A DNA stretch of 64,000 nucleotides, taken from assembly GCF_031457955.1 (NCBI RefSeq), contig NZ_JAVDXN010000003.1:62001-126000 (forward strand). The letters run 5' to 3'. The notes under the pieces are model-generated. The model had not been told where the DNA came from. It saw only the letters and a program-made list of their open reading frames with translations, and ran no database searches. Both the position numbers and the translations under genes were made by a program. Origin of the DNA: Mixta sp031457955 (lineage in GTDB: Bacteria; Pseudomonadota; Gammaproteobacteria; Enterobacterales; Enterobacteriaceae). This document shows positions 33,806 to 41,906 of this stretch, one piece after another (position 1 is the first letter of the stretch; every line of letters begins with the position of its first letter).

Positions 33806-34193
33806 GACGTTCTCCTCGCTCTCATTGTATAGGGCTTTCCGGCCACCTTTTTTCACGGCGATCTGTAGGATGCTTATGTAGGGTAAGGTGTCCGGTTTCG
33901 CGTCGGCCAGCATAGCAGGATTTGCGTCACTTGTTAATGCGTTTACAAAAAAGCAACATTATTTGTCAATGCTGTTTTCCAGCCCTGGCGCCTGCCATAA
34001 CGCTTTCTTCACTATTTTAATGATAAAAATAATTTATGGCTGCGGTGTTTTGTTAAGCGAAAATGTTACCACATCGATTCACCCGGCCTTTGCTTGTCGG
34101 CCGCATTCGGTCAATTGTGCCCACCGGGAAAGGGCTAAAGAGCACCTCTTGATCAGGAAGGCCGGGTAAAGAGAACTGGCCCGGCAAACGCCA

Positions 34194-34234
34194 TAAAAAA
34201 ACCCGACGGCGGGGTTCACCTCAAGCGTCGGGTT
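34194..34234 (-). terminator. Rho-independent terminator of padC
   Basis: Read leftward, AACCCGACG (34234-34226) pairs with CGTCGGGTT (34208-34200) and is followed by T-rich sequence. The loop contains GAGGTGAACCCCG, a sequence also present in the neighbouring hairpin. Confidence 0.75.
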
Positions 34235-34241
34235 AATAAAG

Positions 34242-34278
34242 AACAGCCGCCGGAGGAGTTCACCTTAGGCGCCGGGTT
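34242..34278 (-). repeat. Second copy of the padC-downstream hairpin unit
   Basis: This 37-base unit is a diverged copy of the terminator unit at 34200-34234: both read AACCCG-(A/G)CGC near one end and AGGTGAAC in the middle when read leftward. The stem is weaker than in the first copy and is not followed by a T-run. Confidence 0.5.
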
Positions 34279-34335
34279 AAGGGTGATCTTTAACGTAAAA
34301 TGACATACCGGTGCCGGCTACGTTTGAAGCCCTGT

Positions 34336-34839
34336 TTATTTCAGATTTTCAGGGAAATTGGCAGGCAGCTCGCTGGCCGGGCAGTTAATGATGCTGTCGT
34401 CGTTTTCACCAACGTCGCGCACAAAAGTCAGCGTGGCGTATTCGTCGATCACTTCGGTAGGATAAGCTGGTCCTGCCTCACGGTAGCTGGCCATTTCATC
34501 CAGATGTTCGTTCTGGAAACAGACGGTTTTTTCCGGGTTATTCATTACCCAGCGCGGGAAGAAGATGGTGCCGTGAAACACCTTATCGGCGAGGTTCACG
34601 CTCAGGCTGACATCAGTACCGGTAGGCTCTGTCCAGGAGATTTTGTAAACATCGCTGGCAAGACGCGCCAGATACACATGCTGATCTTTAACCCAGCGGT
34701 TACCCACCAGGCCGCTATGAATTCGATAATCTATCGTTTGGTTATTTTTGACGTAAATTTCATAGTTCCAGCCATTATCATAGGTATACACCAGATGTTT
34801 ACCCACTAAACCTTGCATATCGTGTTTATCAAAGCTCAT
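34336..34839 (-). CDS. padC: Phenolic acid decarboxylase
   Basis: PadC decarboxylates p-coumaric, ferulic and caffeic acids to vinyl phenols, detoxifying plant hydroxycinnamates. From ATG 34839 (AGGAG eight bases upstream) it has 167 residues, close to Bacillus and Lactobacillus enzymes. Family marks are GLVGKHLVYTYDNGWNYEIY, the active-site tyrosines and arginine in the DYRIHSGLVGNRWVKDQ stretch, and FFPRWVMNNPEKTVCFQ. No padR regulator is adjacent. A -10 box TATAAT lies about 30 bases before the start. Its presence fits a plant-associated lifestyle, which is inference. Confidence 0.93.
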   Translation of the reverse strand: MSFDKHDMQGLVGKHLVYTYDNGWNYEIYVKNNQTIDYRIHSGLVGNRWVKDQHVYLARLASDVYKISWTEPTGTDVSLSVNLADKVFHGTIFFPRWVMNNPEKTVCFQNEHLDEMASYREAGPAYPTEVIDEYATLTFVRDVGENDDSIINCPASELPANFPENLK

Positions 34840-35219
34840 AAAATTTACTCCTTTTGAGTTAACGGATAAATTATAGCTCAGCGGCAAAAAACGTTGAGAG
34901 CAAATAAAAGCGTTTTTGCCTTATATCAAAACATCAATATATTGGAAAACCAAAAAAGGAAATGTTTGATAATTATTGCGGCAGCGGGAAGGTTTAATCA
35001 ATTATTTATGACAACAGAACAGAGACAATTCTTACGCCAGCGATAAAATATCTATGACGCAGTAAAATCTTACTATTGGCAATAGCTATTTAAACTGATA
35101 TTCCACGGTGTAAAAAGGTTTAAAGACACCGATACTATCGCCGGACTGCTTTGAGGTCAGCCCGGCACAAGTGCGATTCTCCCTGCTTCCCGTTTACAGG
35201 TTGAAAGTAAGCCGTCCCG
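34840..35219. other. Intergenic region between tehA and padC
   Basis: About 380 AT-rich bases. The padC promoter lies at the left end. No obvious terminator follows tehA, so readthrough into padC is possible. No gene is seen. Confidence 0.5.
34870..34875 (-). promoter_or_regulatory. Probable -10 box of padC
   Basis: Read leftward, TATAAT lies 31 bases before the padC start codon. No good -35 box stands at the right distance (best is TCAACG, 16 bases upstream), which may mean an activator is used. Confidence 0.45.
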
Positions 35220-36215
35220 TTAGTTATTCGATTGCGACAGAGAATGAGCTGCGTTCCGCACAATCAACTTACCCTGTAATAACAGTAGTAGCGTACGTAA
35301 TATCAGAAAGGCGATTACCAGATTCGCCCCTACAAACAGCGGGATGGATAACGCGTGTAATATACCGCCTGGCGCGCTATGCCCCAGATGCAAAGCGGTA
35401 TTAGCCAGCGATGAAACGCCGAATGAAAAACTCCAGAATGCGGGGTTAAAGGGTTGGTTTCCATACCAGCGGAACAGGCGAATCATGAAAAACATCTGCA
35501 GCAGCCCATAGCCGAAAAGCATTTTGGCAAACGCATCTGCTTCACCACCGTTAACGCTGAGCCAGGCGCTGCACGCCACAAAAGCAGGCGCCATCTGGAT
35601 ACCTAACGAGGGGCGCACCTCCTGCGGCATCTCCCCCGCGCTGCGTAAGCGATGCAAAATAGCTGGCTCCAGCGTAAGCCAGGAAATCACGCCTGCGCCA
35701 AGAAATAGCAGCCCTAAATCATGAAAACCCAATGCGCCGCACGCCATAGCGCTAATAAAATTATTCGCGACGGTAGGCAGATACAGGCCCGGCGTTGCTG
35801 CCGTTGCCGGATGGTTACCGCGCCATAGTCCTGCGCCCTGCCAGGAGGCATACGCCAGCTGAATCACCGCGCCGATAACAAACAGAACGAAGCCCGCCTT
35901 GTAAAACCAGGGCGTTACGCCGATGGATACCAGCATTGTCGTTGCGGGAAACAGGCTTACGAAGCTGCTTTTTATCGGATGGCGAATTTCATCCAGCACG
36001 GATTGCGGATGAAACATCAGGCGAGTCAAAAACAGGCAGGCCAGAACTGCCCAAACAGCAATAGCCGTACTGATAAGAAAGATTCCAGGAATAGCGGAGA
36101 CAGGCAAAATGGATGCGGCGTAGCGCCAGGAAAATCCTGTGCCGATAATGCCAAGAACCATACCAAAGTAGCTTGCGGGGAGATTTATATAGGCTTGTGA
36201 TTTTTCTTGCCGCAT
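35220..36215 (-). CDS. tehA: Tellurite-resistance/dicarboxylate transporter TehA
   Basis: TehA is an inner-membrane channel-like protein of the TDT/SLAC1 family, ten transmembrane helices, linked to tellurite resistance in E. coli and homologous to plant anion channels. The 331-residue product matches E. coli TehA closely (SSFVSLFPATTMLVSIG, GLYLPTVANNFISAMACGAL, LEPAILHRLRSAGEMP, FNPAFWSFSFGVSSLA). tehB, the methyltransferase that accompanies it in E. coli, is absent next to it. It reads leftward toward padC. Start ATG 36215 gives RQEKSQAYINLPASYFG; the ribosome-binding site is weak. Confidence 0.92.
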   Translation of the reverse strand: MRQEKSQAYINLPASYFGMVLGIIGTGFSWRYAASILPVSAIPGIFLISTAIAVWAVLACLFLTRLMFHPQSVLDEIRHPIKSSFVSLFPATTMLVSIGVTPWFYKAGFVLFVIGAVIQLAYASWQGAGLWRGNHPATAATPGLYLPTVANNFISAMACGALGFHDLGLLFLGAGVISWLTLEPAILHRLRSAGEMPQEVRPSLGIQMAPAFVACSAWLSVNGGEADAFAKMLFGYGLLQMFFMIRLFRWYGNQPFNPAFWSFSFGVSSLANTALHLGHSAPGGILHALSIPLFVGANLVIAFLILRTLLLLLQGKLIVRNAAHSLSQSNN

Positions 36216-36715
36216 ATTGCCGTTACCTTTTACTTATTAATATTCACCAATCAGTCCATTCCTGCTCATTTAATTTACATACAACCACTTTAAGATAAAT
36301 ATTTAACAATTAGCTTAAGGTCGATTATTATTTAAATGGTGCTCTACCCTGAGGGCGTTATGATAACCAGCCAACAAGAAATTTAGAAATAATGATTTAT
36401 TGCTAACTGGCGTCGCACCATGCAATCAGGCTATTAAAAAAGGATAAGGCAGTCTTGCGCGCCGCTAAAACAGCAGTTTCACATGTACGAAGAGAGTTAG
36501 AAAGCGAAAAAAAGCCAATTTGAGTTCCAGTTATACCCTGGACAGTAATATTACAAGAAATTTCACCAAAAAAATAACCAAGAGGATTGTGGCGCGACAC
36601 GCCTGTCAAGCGATTTATTATCGTGTACAACCGCAATCAAAAATCAATAGCCAGGATAGTTATAAAATCATACTTCCTGGCTATAAAAACTTACACGCAC
36701 TGGCAGGCAAAAATT
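36216..36715. other. AT-rich intergenic region
   Basis: About 500 bases of low GC between tehA and the exported protein gene. A 77-codon minus-strand frame (36403-36636) starts with TTG and has no ribosome-binding site; it is listed among the rejected items. Otherwise I see nothing here except the tehA promoter that must lie near 36230. Confidence 0.5.
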
Positions 36716-37342
36716 CTATTTCTTACTCTGCATTGCCTGTAATATGTCACCAAAACTAACCGTGTAGGTTCCAATTTTTTGCATTCCATCTTCTGGCAGA
36801 TAACTGAACTTCACATAGAGTATATCGCCACTGGATTTTTCTTTAACGTTAAGCGAATTGGTAATGTGATAAAGCTCTTTAAGATCCGCAGGAACGCCAG
36901 CCGCATCCGTAAGAACTGTCCCGGCGGGGACAAATTTAAGCGCCTGATCAAGCGTTTTAACTAAAAAATCCTGTACTGGAAAAAGCCCATTAAAACGCTT
37001 GCGCGGTAGATACTTTGTGATCCCCATGTAGATTTCAGGCATTTCTTGTAGATGATTTTTGATAATGCGCGTTTCATTTTCTTTCAGATATTCGAAAACT
37101 TCCACAGGTGCGCCAATGAGTACCAGCGGCTTAACACCGGCACCTTTTTCTGAAAAAATAAACTCGTTATTGCTGTTTTTGATTGCCTTTTGCAAGGTCC
37201 CTCGATCTTGAATAACCGAGAAAAACTTTCCTTTTTTAACAACCGGCGCTGGCTCACGCCACAACGTTATATCACTGGCCTGCGCAGCCCCAGCAGTCAC
37301 AGCATATGCCAGCAGCAGTGCAGTAGAAATTTTATTTTTCAT
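36716..37342 (-). CDS. Orphan exported protein of unknown function
   Basis: A 208-residue protein with a clean signal peptide (MKNKISTALLLAYAVTAGAA, cut near QAS-DITLW). The mature part is soluble and mixed helix/strand, with EPAPVVKKGKFFSVIQDRG, PLVLIGAPVEVFEYLKENE and a C-terminal GDILYVKFSYLPEDG. It has no cysteines, lipobox or repeats. AAGGATG precedes ATG 37342 by six bases, which decides the start against the open frame to 37447. It stands alone in AT-rich DNA, suggesting horizontal acquisition. I do not recognise the family, and neighbours give no hint of function. Confidence 0.7.
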   Translation of the reverse strand: MKNKISTALLLAYAVTAGAAQASDITLWREPAPVVKKGKFFSVIQDRGTLQKAIKNSNNEFIFSEKGAGVKPLVLIGAPVEVFEYLKENETRIIKNHLQEMPEIYMGITKYLPRKRFNGLFPVQDFLVKTLDQALKFVPAGTVLTDAAGVPADLKELYHITNSLNVKEKSSGDILYVKFSYLPEDGMQKIGTYTVSFGDILQAMQSKK

Positions 37343-38298
37343 AGAAACATCCTTGTTGTTTAACCCAGTATCTGTATGACAGTTCAGGAAAATGAGAAGA
37401 TGTGAGACAGTTACATTGCATCTATCGATGCTAATTACACTGGCCATAAAAAAACAAAAATTGCCCGCAGAAATAATATCAAAAATTATTTTTACAGCAA
37501 TATGAATCTCGGAGGATTGATAAAACCTACTCCTGACACCTTATCGCAACCACATAATAAATTACATGCAGCACACAATAATATCCATAAAAATCATTAT
37601 CACCCAACTAATTTAAAAGACATAAAAATAATTTAATTTGTATATTTAAAAATTGATAACCATGAAGTTTATTAACCCTTTACTGTAGTATAACTCTTTT
37701 ATTATTTTTAGGATTAAGCTGTAAAACGAAGCCCTCTTTGAAAAAAAAGATGATGATGAACACATTAAAACTGAGCGCAATGGCATCATTGAGTTTATGA
37801 GCGTTACTGCTTGATGCCTATTATCCAGAATGTAGAAAAATGGGGATATTGGCAATTAATATGAGCGAACTATACCCTATCCGCGCGAGGAACAGAGGGC
37901 TTTCCCATAATAAATTAGATTTTGGCTAGTTTAATCCCACTGGCGCGGGGAACACGCTAAATGTGATTTTTTGATATTAAATAAAAAATAAACTCACTAA
38001 AACCTTACCGCCAAATTTTTATTTTTAAAGCCAGGCAACTCATTGAAATTAAAAAGTTTGATGATTTATAAAAACAAAAATGCACACTCTACCAATTATG
38101 CGCATTTCATTTCAAAGCAACCGCTAAATTCGGCATTTGATAAATTAATAAGCTTTATAAAACATAGCAATACCTCTTACCTGAAGCTCCCTTCATAAAA
38201 CAGGATAAACATCAGTTCATTGATCTGAATCTATCCGAACAAGCAAGGTTAGCGCAGAAACAACCACGAACTCTGGCATTTTCAGGTCGTTAGCTCAT
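37343..38298. other. AT-rich intergenic region containing a CRISPR-like relic
   Basis: About 950 bases, strongly AT-rich, between lpdA and the exported protein gene. The notable content is the degenerate type I-E repeat pair at 37867-37955. Short frames such as 37646-37855 (minus) and the peptide start at 37750 are not supported as genes. Confidence 0.6.
37867..37955 (-). CRISPR. Decayed type I-E CRISPR repeat pair with one spacer-length interval
   Basis: Read leftward, 37955-37927 begins GTGTTCCCCGCGCCAG, identical to the first 16 bases of the enterobacterial type I-E repeat, and matches 24 of 29 bases overall. A second, more decayed copy (37895-37867) begins CTGTTCCTCGCGC and matches about 15 of 29, mostly in its first half. 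The period is 60 bases with a 31-base interval, close to the I-E period of 61. No cas gene is in the window. It is probably the remnant end of a lost array. Confidence 0.5.
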
Positions 38299-38324
38299 AA
38301 AAAAACGGCCCCTTTCGGGGCCGT
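38299..38324 (-). terminator. Rho-independent terminator of lpdA
   Basis: Read leftward, ACGGCCCC-GAAA-GGGGCCGT is followed by a T-run. The GAAA tetraloop and 8-bp GC stem make it strong. It lies 27 bases after the lpdA stop. Confidence 0.93.
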
Positions 38325-38350
38325 CATTATTTATCTTATCCGCAGAAGCG

Positions 38351-39775
38351 TTATTTTTTCTTGGCTTTCGGATTAGGCAGGTCGGTAATGCTACCTTCGA
38401 AAATCTCTGCCGCCAGGCCAACCGACTCATGAAGCGTCGGGTGAGCATGGATAGTCAGCGCGATATCTTCCGCATCACAGCCCATTTCGATCGCCAGGCC
38501 GATTTCGCCCAGCAGTTCGCCGCCGTTGGTGCCGACAATGGCGCCACCGATAACGCGATGCGTTTCTTTATCGAAAATCAGCTTGGTCATGCCGTCTGCA
38601 CAGTCAGAAGCGATAGCACGGCCGGAAGCAGCCCACGGGAAGGTGGCGGTTTCGTAGCTGATGCCTTTCTCTTTCGCTTCTTTCTCCGTCAGGCCAACCC
38701 AAGCGACTTCTGGCTCGGTATAGGCGATGGACGGGATGACTTTCGGATCGAAGTAGTGTTTCTTACCGGCGATAACTTCTGCCGCTACGTGACCTTCGTG
38801 AACGCCTTTATGCGCCAGCATCGGCTGACCGACGATATCGCCGATAGCGTAGATGTGCGGCACGTTGGTACGCATCTGCTTATCAACACGGATAAAGCCG
38901 CGATCGTCCACTTCCACGCCCGCCTGACCGGCATCCAGGTTTTTACCGTTCGGCACGCGACCGATAGCCACCAGCACCGCGTCGTAACGCTGCGCTTCAG
39001 CAGGCGCTTTTTTGCCTTCCATCGAGACGTAAATGCCGTCTTCTTTGGCTTCAACCGCGGTCACCTTGGTTTCCAGCATCAGGTTAAATTTCTTGCTGAT
39101 GCGTTTGGTGAAGACTTTAACCACGTCTTTATCAGCAGCCGGGATCACCTGGTCGAACATCTCAACCACGTCAATCTCTGAACCCAGCGCATGATACACG
39201 GTGCCCATCTCCAGACCGATAATACCGCCGCCCATCACCAGCATACGCTTCGGCACTTCTTTCAGCTCAAGCGCCGCGGTGGAATCCCAAACGCGTGGAT
39301 CTTCATGAGGAATGAAAGGAAGCTGAATCGGACGTGAACCCGCCGCAATAATGGCATTATCAAAGTTGATGGTGGTCGCGCCGTTTTCGCCTTCAACCAC
39401 CAGCGTGTTAGCGCCGGTAAATTTACCGAAGCCGTTAACCACTTTGACTTTACGACCTTTCGCCATGCCAGACAGACCGCCGGTCAGCTGGTTGATGACT
39501 TTTTCTTTCCAAGTACGGATCTTGTCAATGTCGGTTTGCGGTTCGCCGAACACGATACCGTGCTCCGCCAGCGCTTTCGCTTCTTCGATAACTTTCGCTA
39601 CGTGCAGCAGCGCTTTAGAAGGGATACAACCTACGTTAAGGCAAACACCGCCAAGGGTGCTGTAACGCTCTACCAGTACGGTCTCCAGACCTAAATCCGC
39701 GCAGCGAAAGGCTGCAGAGTAGCCCGCAGGACCTGCCCCAAGCACAACGACCTGGGTTTTAATCTCTGTACTCAT
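38351..39775 (-). CDS. lpdA: Dihydrolipoyl dehydrogenase (E3)
   Basis: LpdA reoxidises dihydrolipoyl groups of pyruvate and 2-oxoglutarate dehydrogenase and of the glycine cleavage system. The 474-residue product has the FAD-binding VVVLGAGPAGYSAAFRCADL, the redox-active disulfide GGVCLNVGCIPSK, the NAD-binding MGGGIIGLEMGTVY, the second FAD segment IYAIGDIVGQPMLAHK, and the catalytic histidine in HAHPTLHESV. ATG 39775 is used as in E. coli; ATG 39778 is adjacent. A hairpin separates it from aceF, and the 219-base gap probably has a separate lpdA promoter. Confidence 0.98.
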   Translation of the reverse strand: MSTEIKTQVVVLGAGPAGYSAAFRCADLGLETVLVERYSTLGGVCLNVGCIPSKALLHVAKVIEEAKALAEHGIVFGEPQTDIDKIRTWKEKVINQLTGGLSGMAKGRKVKVVNGFGKFTGANTLVVEGENGATTINFDNAIIAAGSRPIQLPFIPHEDPRVWDSTAALELKEVPKRMLVMGGGIIGLEMGTVYHALGSEIDVVEMFDQVIPAADKDVVKVFTKRISKKFNLMLETKVTAVEAKEDGIYVSMEGKKAPAEAQRYDAVLVAIGRVPNGKNLDAGQAGVEVDDRGFIRVDKQMRTNVPHIYAIGDIVGQPMLAHKGVHEGHVAAEVIAGKKHYFDPKVIPSIAYTEPEVAWVGLTEKEAKEKGISYETATFPWAASGRAIASDCADGMTKLIFDKETHRVIGGAIVGTNGGELLGEIGLAIEMGCDAEDIALTIHAHPTLHESVGLAAEIFEGSITDLPNPKAKKK

Positions 39776-39963
39776 CATGACCTCTTAATTGACTATCCGG
39801 CGGTCAGACGTCACTTACCTGATTCACAGTACGCCCTTCATCCACCGGGACGCGTTCACCGCAAGAGTTTACAGAATTGTTAACAGACTGCAAACCGCTT
39901 CGGCTCAGTAAGATCCCATTTCCTGCATTCAGGCAGGTTCAGTACCGCAAACCTGACCTGTCA

Positions 39964-39987
39964 AAAGGCCGGCATAAGCCGGCCTTT
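39964..39987 (-). terminator. Hairpin between aceF and lpdA
   Basis: Read leftward, AAAGGCCGGC-TTAT-GCCGGCCTTT is a perfect 10-bp stem seven bases after the aceF stop. It should at least partly separate lpdA expression from aceEF. Confidence 0.8.
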
Positions 39988-39994
39988 ATCGTTA

Positions 39995-41893
39995 CTACAT
40001 CACCAGACGGCGGATATCGCTTAAGGTGTTGTTGATGATGGTAATGAAACGCGCACCATCAGCCCCATCGATAACGCGATGGTCGAAGGAGAGAGAGATC
40101 GGCAGCATCAGACGCGGCATGAACTCTTTACCATTCCACACCGGCTCCATTGAGGACTTGGATACGCCCAGAATAGCGACTTCCGGCGCGTTCACAATCG
40201 GCGCGAAGTGGGTGGTGCCCAGGCCGCCGATGCTGGAGATAGTGAAACAGCCACCCTGCATTTCGCCAGCGGTCAGCTTACCATCACGCGCTTTTTTGGA
40301 GATGGTCATCAGCTCGCGGGAGAGTTCAATGATGCCTTTTTTGTTAACATCTTTGAACACCGGAACCACCAGGCCGTTCGGTGTATCAACCGCCACGCCG
40401 ATATTGATATATTTCTTCAGCGTCAGCTTCTGGCCATCCGCAGAGAGCGAACTGTTAAAGCGCGGCATCTGCTCCAGCGCGGCAGCAACGGCTTTCATGA
40501 TAAAGACGACCGGCGTAATTTTCACATCCATCCGGCGCTTCTCGGCTTCAGCATTCTGCTGCTTACGGAACGCTTCCAGCTCGGTGATATCAGTTTTATC
40601 GAAGTGCGTAACGTGCGGGATCATCACCCAGTTACGGCTCAGGTTAGCACCAGAGATTTTCTGGATACGGCCCAGCTCAACTTCTTCCACCTCACCAAAC
40701 TTGCTGAAGTCGACTTTCGGCCACGGCAGCATGCCAGGCAGACCGCCGCCGCTTGCCGCAGCAGGCGCGGACTCAGCGCGTTTCACCGCATCCTTCACGT
40801 AAGCCTGCACGTCTTCTTTCAGAATACGTCCCTTACGGCCGGTGCCTTTCACTTTCGCCAGGTTAACGCCAAACTCACGCGCCAGACGACGGATAACCGG
40901 CGTAGCGTGTACGTAAGCGTCGTTCTCAGCAAATTCATCCTTGCCGGACGCTTTCGCTGGCGCGGATGCGGCCGGAGCCGCTTGCTCAGCTTTCGCCGCC
41001 GGAGCCGGAGCCGCTTCTTTCTGCGCTGCCGGAGCCGGCGCTGCGCCTTCCACTTCAAACAGCATAATCAATGAACCGGTGCTGACTTTGTCGCCGGTGT
41101 TGATTTTGATCTCTTTCACGGTACCTGCGAACGGTGCCGGGACTTCCATTGAGGCTTTGTCGCCTTCAACCACGATCAGTGACTGCTCGGCGGTGATTTT
41201 ATCGCCCGCCTTCACCAGGATCTCGGTAACTTCAACTTCATCGCCGCCGATATCCGGTACGTTCACTTCTTTCGTGGCTGAACCGCCAGAGGCCGCAGGC
41301 GCAGTGGCCGCTTCCTCTTTCACCTGCGGTTTGGCTGCTGCTGCGCTGCCGGAAGCGGCGGTTTCGAACACCATAATCAGTGAGCCGGTGCTGACTTTAT
41401 CGCCGGTGTTGATTTTGATCTCTTTAACCGTACCCGCGAACGGCGCCGGGACTTCCATTGAGGCTTTGTCGCCTTCAACGACGATCAGCGACTGTTCCGC
41501 TTCCACTTTGTCGCCCACTTTCACCAGCACTTCGGTGACTTCAACTTCGTCGCTGCCGATGTCCGGGACATTCACGTCTTTGCTTTCTGCGGCGGCGGCA
41601 GGTGCAGCCTGTGCGTCAGCTTTTTTCTCTGCGGCAGGTGCTGGCGCAGCTTCTGCTGCGCCCTCCGCGTCAAAAATCATAATCAGCGAGCCGGTTTCGA
41701 CTTTGTCACCGGTGTTGATTTTAATTTCTTTGACCACGCCAGCCTGCGGCGAAGGCACTTCCATTGAGGCTTTGTCACCCTCAACGGTGATCAGCGATTG
41801 CTCGGCTTCCACCTTGTCGCCAACCTTTACCAGGATCTCGGTCACTTCAACTTCATCTGCGCCGATGTCCGGGACATTAATTTCGATAGCCAT
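39995..41893 (-). CDS. aceF: Pyruvate dehydrogenase E2, dihydrolipoyl acetyltransferase
   Basis: AceF forms the core of pyruvate dehydrogenase and transfers acetyl from lipoyl to CoA. The 632-residue product has three N-terminal lipoyl domains (about 1-80, 106-185, 208-287), each with the lipoylation lysine in EGDKASMEVP (K41 in the first). Ala/Pro-rich linkers separate them. A peripheral-subunit-binding domain follows (about 326-360, HATPVIRRLAREFGVNL), then the catalytic domain ending with the active-site histidine in DHRVIDGADGARF. Domains two and three share a long identical stretch. It starts 13 bases after aceE. Confidence 0.98.
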   Translation of the reverse strand: MAIEINVPDIGADEVEVTEILVKVGDKVEAEQSLITVEGDKASMEVPSPQAGVVKEIKINTGDKVETGSLIMIFDAEGAAEAAPAPAAEKKADAQAAPAAAAESKDVNVPDIGSDEVEVTEVLVKVGDKVEAEQSLIVVEGDKASMEVPAPFAGTVKEIKINTGDKVSTGSLIMVFETAASGSAAAAKPQVKEEAATAPAASGGSATKEVNVPDIGGDEVEVTEILVKAGDKITAEQSLIVVEGDKASMEVPAPFAGTVKEIKINTGDKVSTGSLIMLFEVEGAAPAPAAQKEAAPAPAAKAEQAAPAASAPAKASGKDEFAENDAYVHATPVIRRLAREFGVNLAKVKGTGRKGRILKEDVQAYVKDAVKRAESAPAAASGGGLPGMLPWPKVDFSKFGEVEEVELGRIQKISGANLSRNWVMIPHVTHFDKTDITELEAFRKQQNAEAEKRRMDVKITPVVFIMKAVAAALEQMPRFNSSLSADGQKLTLKKYINIGVAVDTPNGLVVPVFKDVNKKGIIELSRELMTISKKARDGKLTAGEMQGGCFTISSIGGLGTTHFAPIVNAPEVAILGVSKSSMEPVWNGKEFMPRLMLPISLSFDHRVIDGADGARFITIINNTLSDIRRLVM

Positions 41894-41906
41894 TAATCTT
41901 TACCTC

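Larger units (their letters stand above)
33806..34335. other. Intergenic region between padC and acnB
   Basis: About 530 bases without a credible gene. The right part holds two tandem hairpins serving as the padC terminator region (34200-34278). The left part, AT-rich near 33930-34050, should hold the acnB promoter. A 93-codon plus-strand frame (33888-34169) has no ribosome-binding site and no recognisable content. Confidence 0.6.

Noticed and set aside
33806..33913. Upstream extension of the acnB frame
   Set aside because: GTG 33805 with GAGGAG six bases upstream gives the exact 865-residue AcnB; the extension is not conserved.
35171..35404. A 77-codon plus-strand frame
   Set aside because: Most of it is antisense to the tehA 3' end and it lacks a start signal.
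36403..36636. A 77-codon minus-strand frame in the AT-rich island
   Set aside because: It starts at TTG without a ribosome-binding site. Its C-terminal half looks vaguely like small phage-encoded proteins, but I could not place it with confidence.
37750..37800. Plus-strand peptide beginning MMNTLKLSAMASLSL
   Set aside because: It resembles the start of a signal peptide but stops after about 16 codons, so at most it is a decayed gene start.
37646..37855. A 69-codon minus-strand frame
   Set aside because: No ribosome-binding site, AT-driven composition, no recognisable content.
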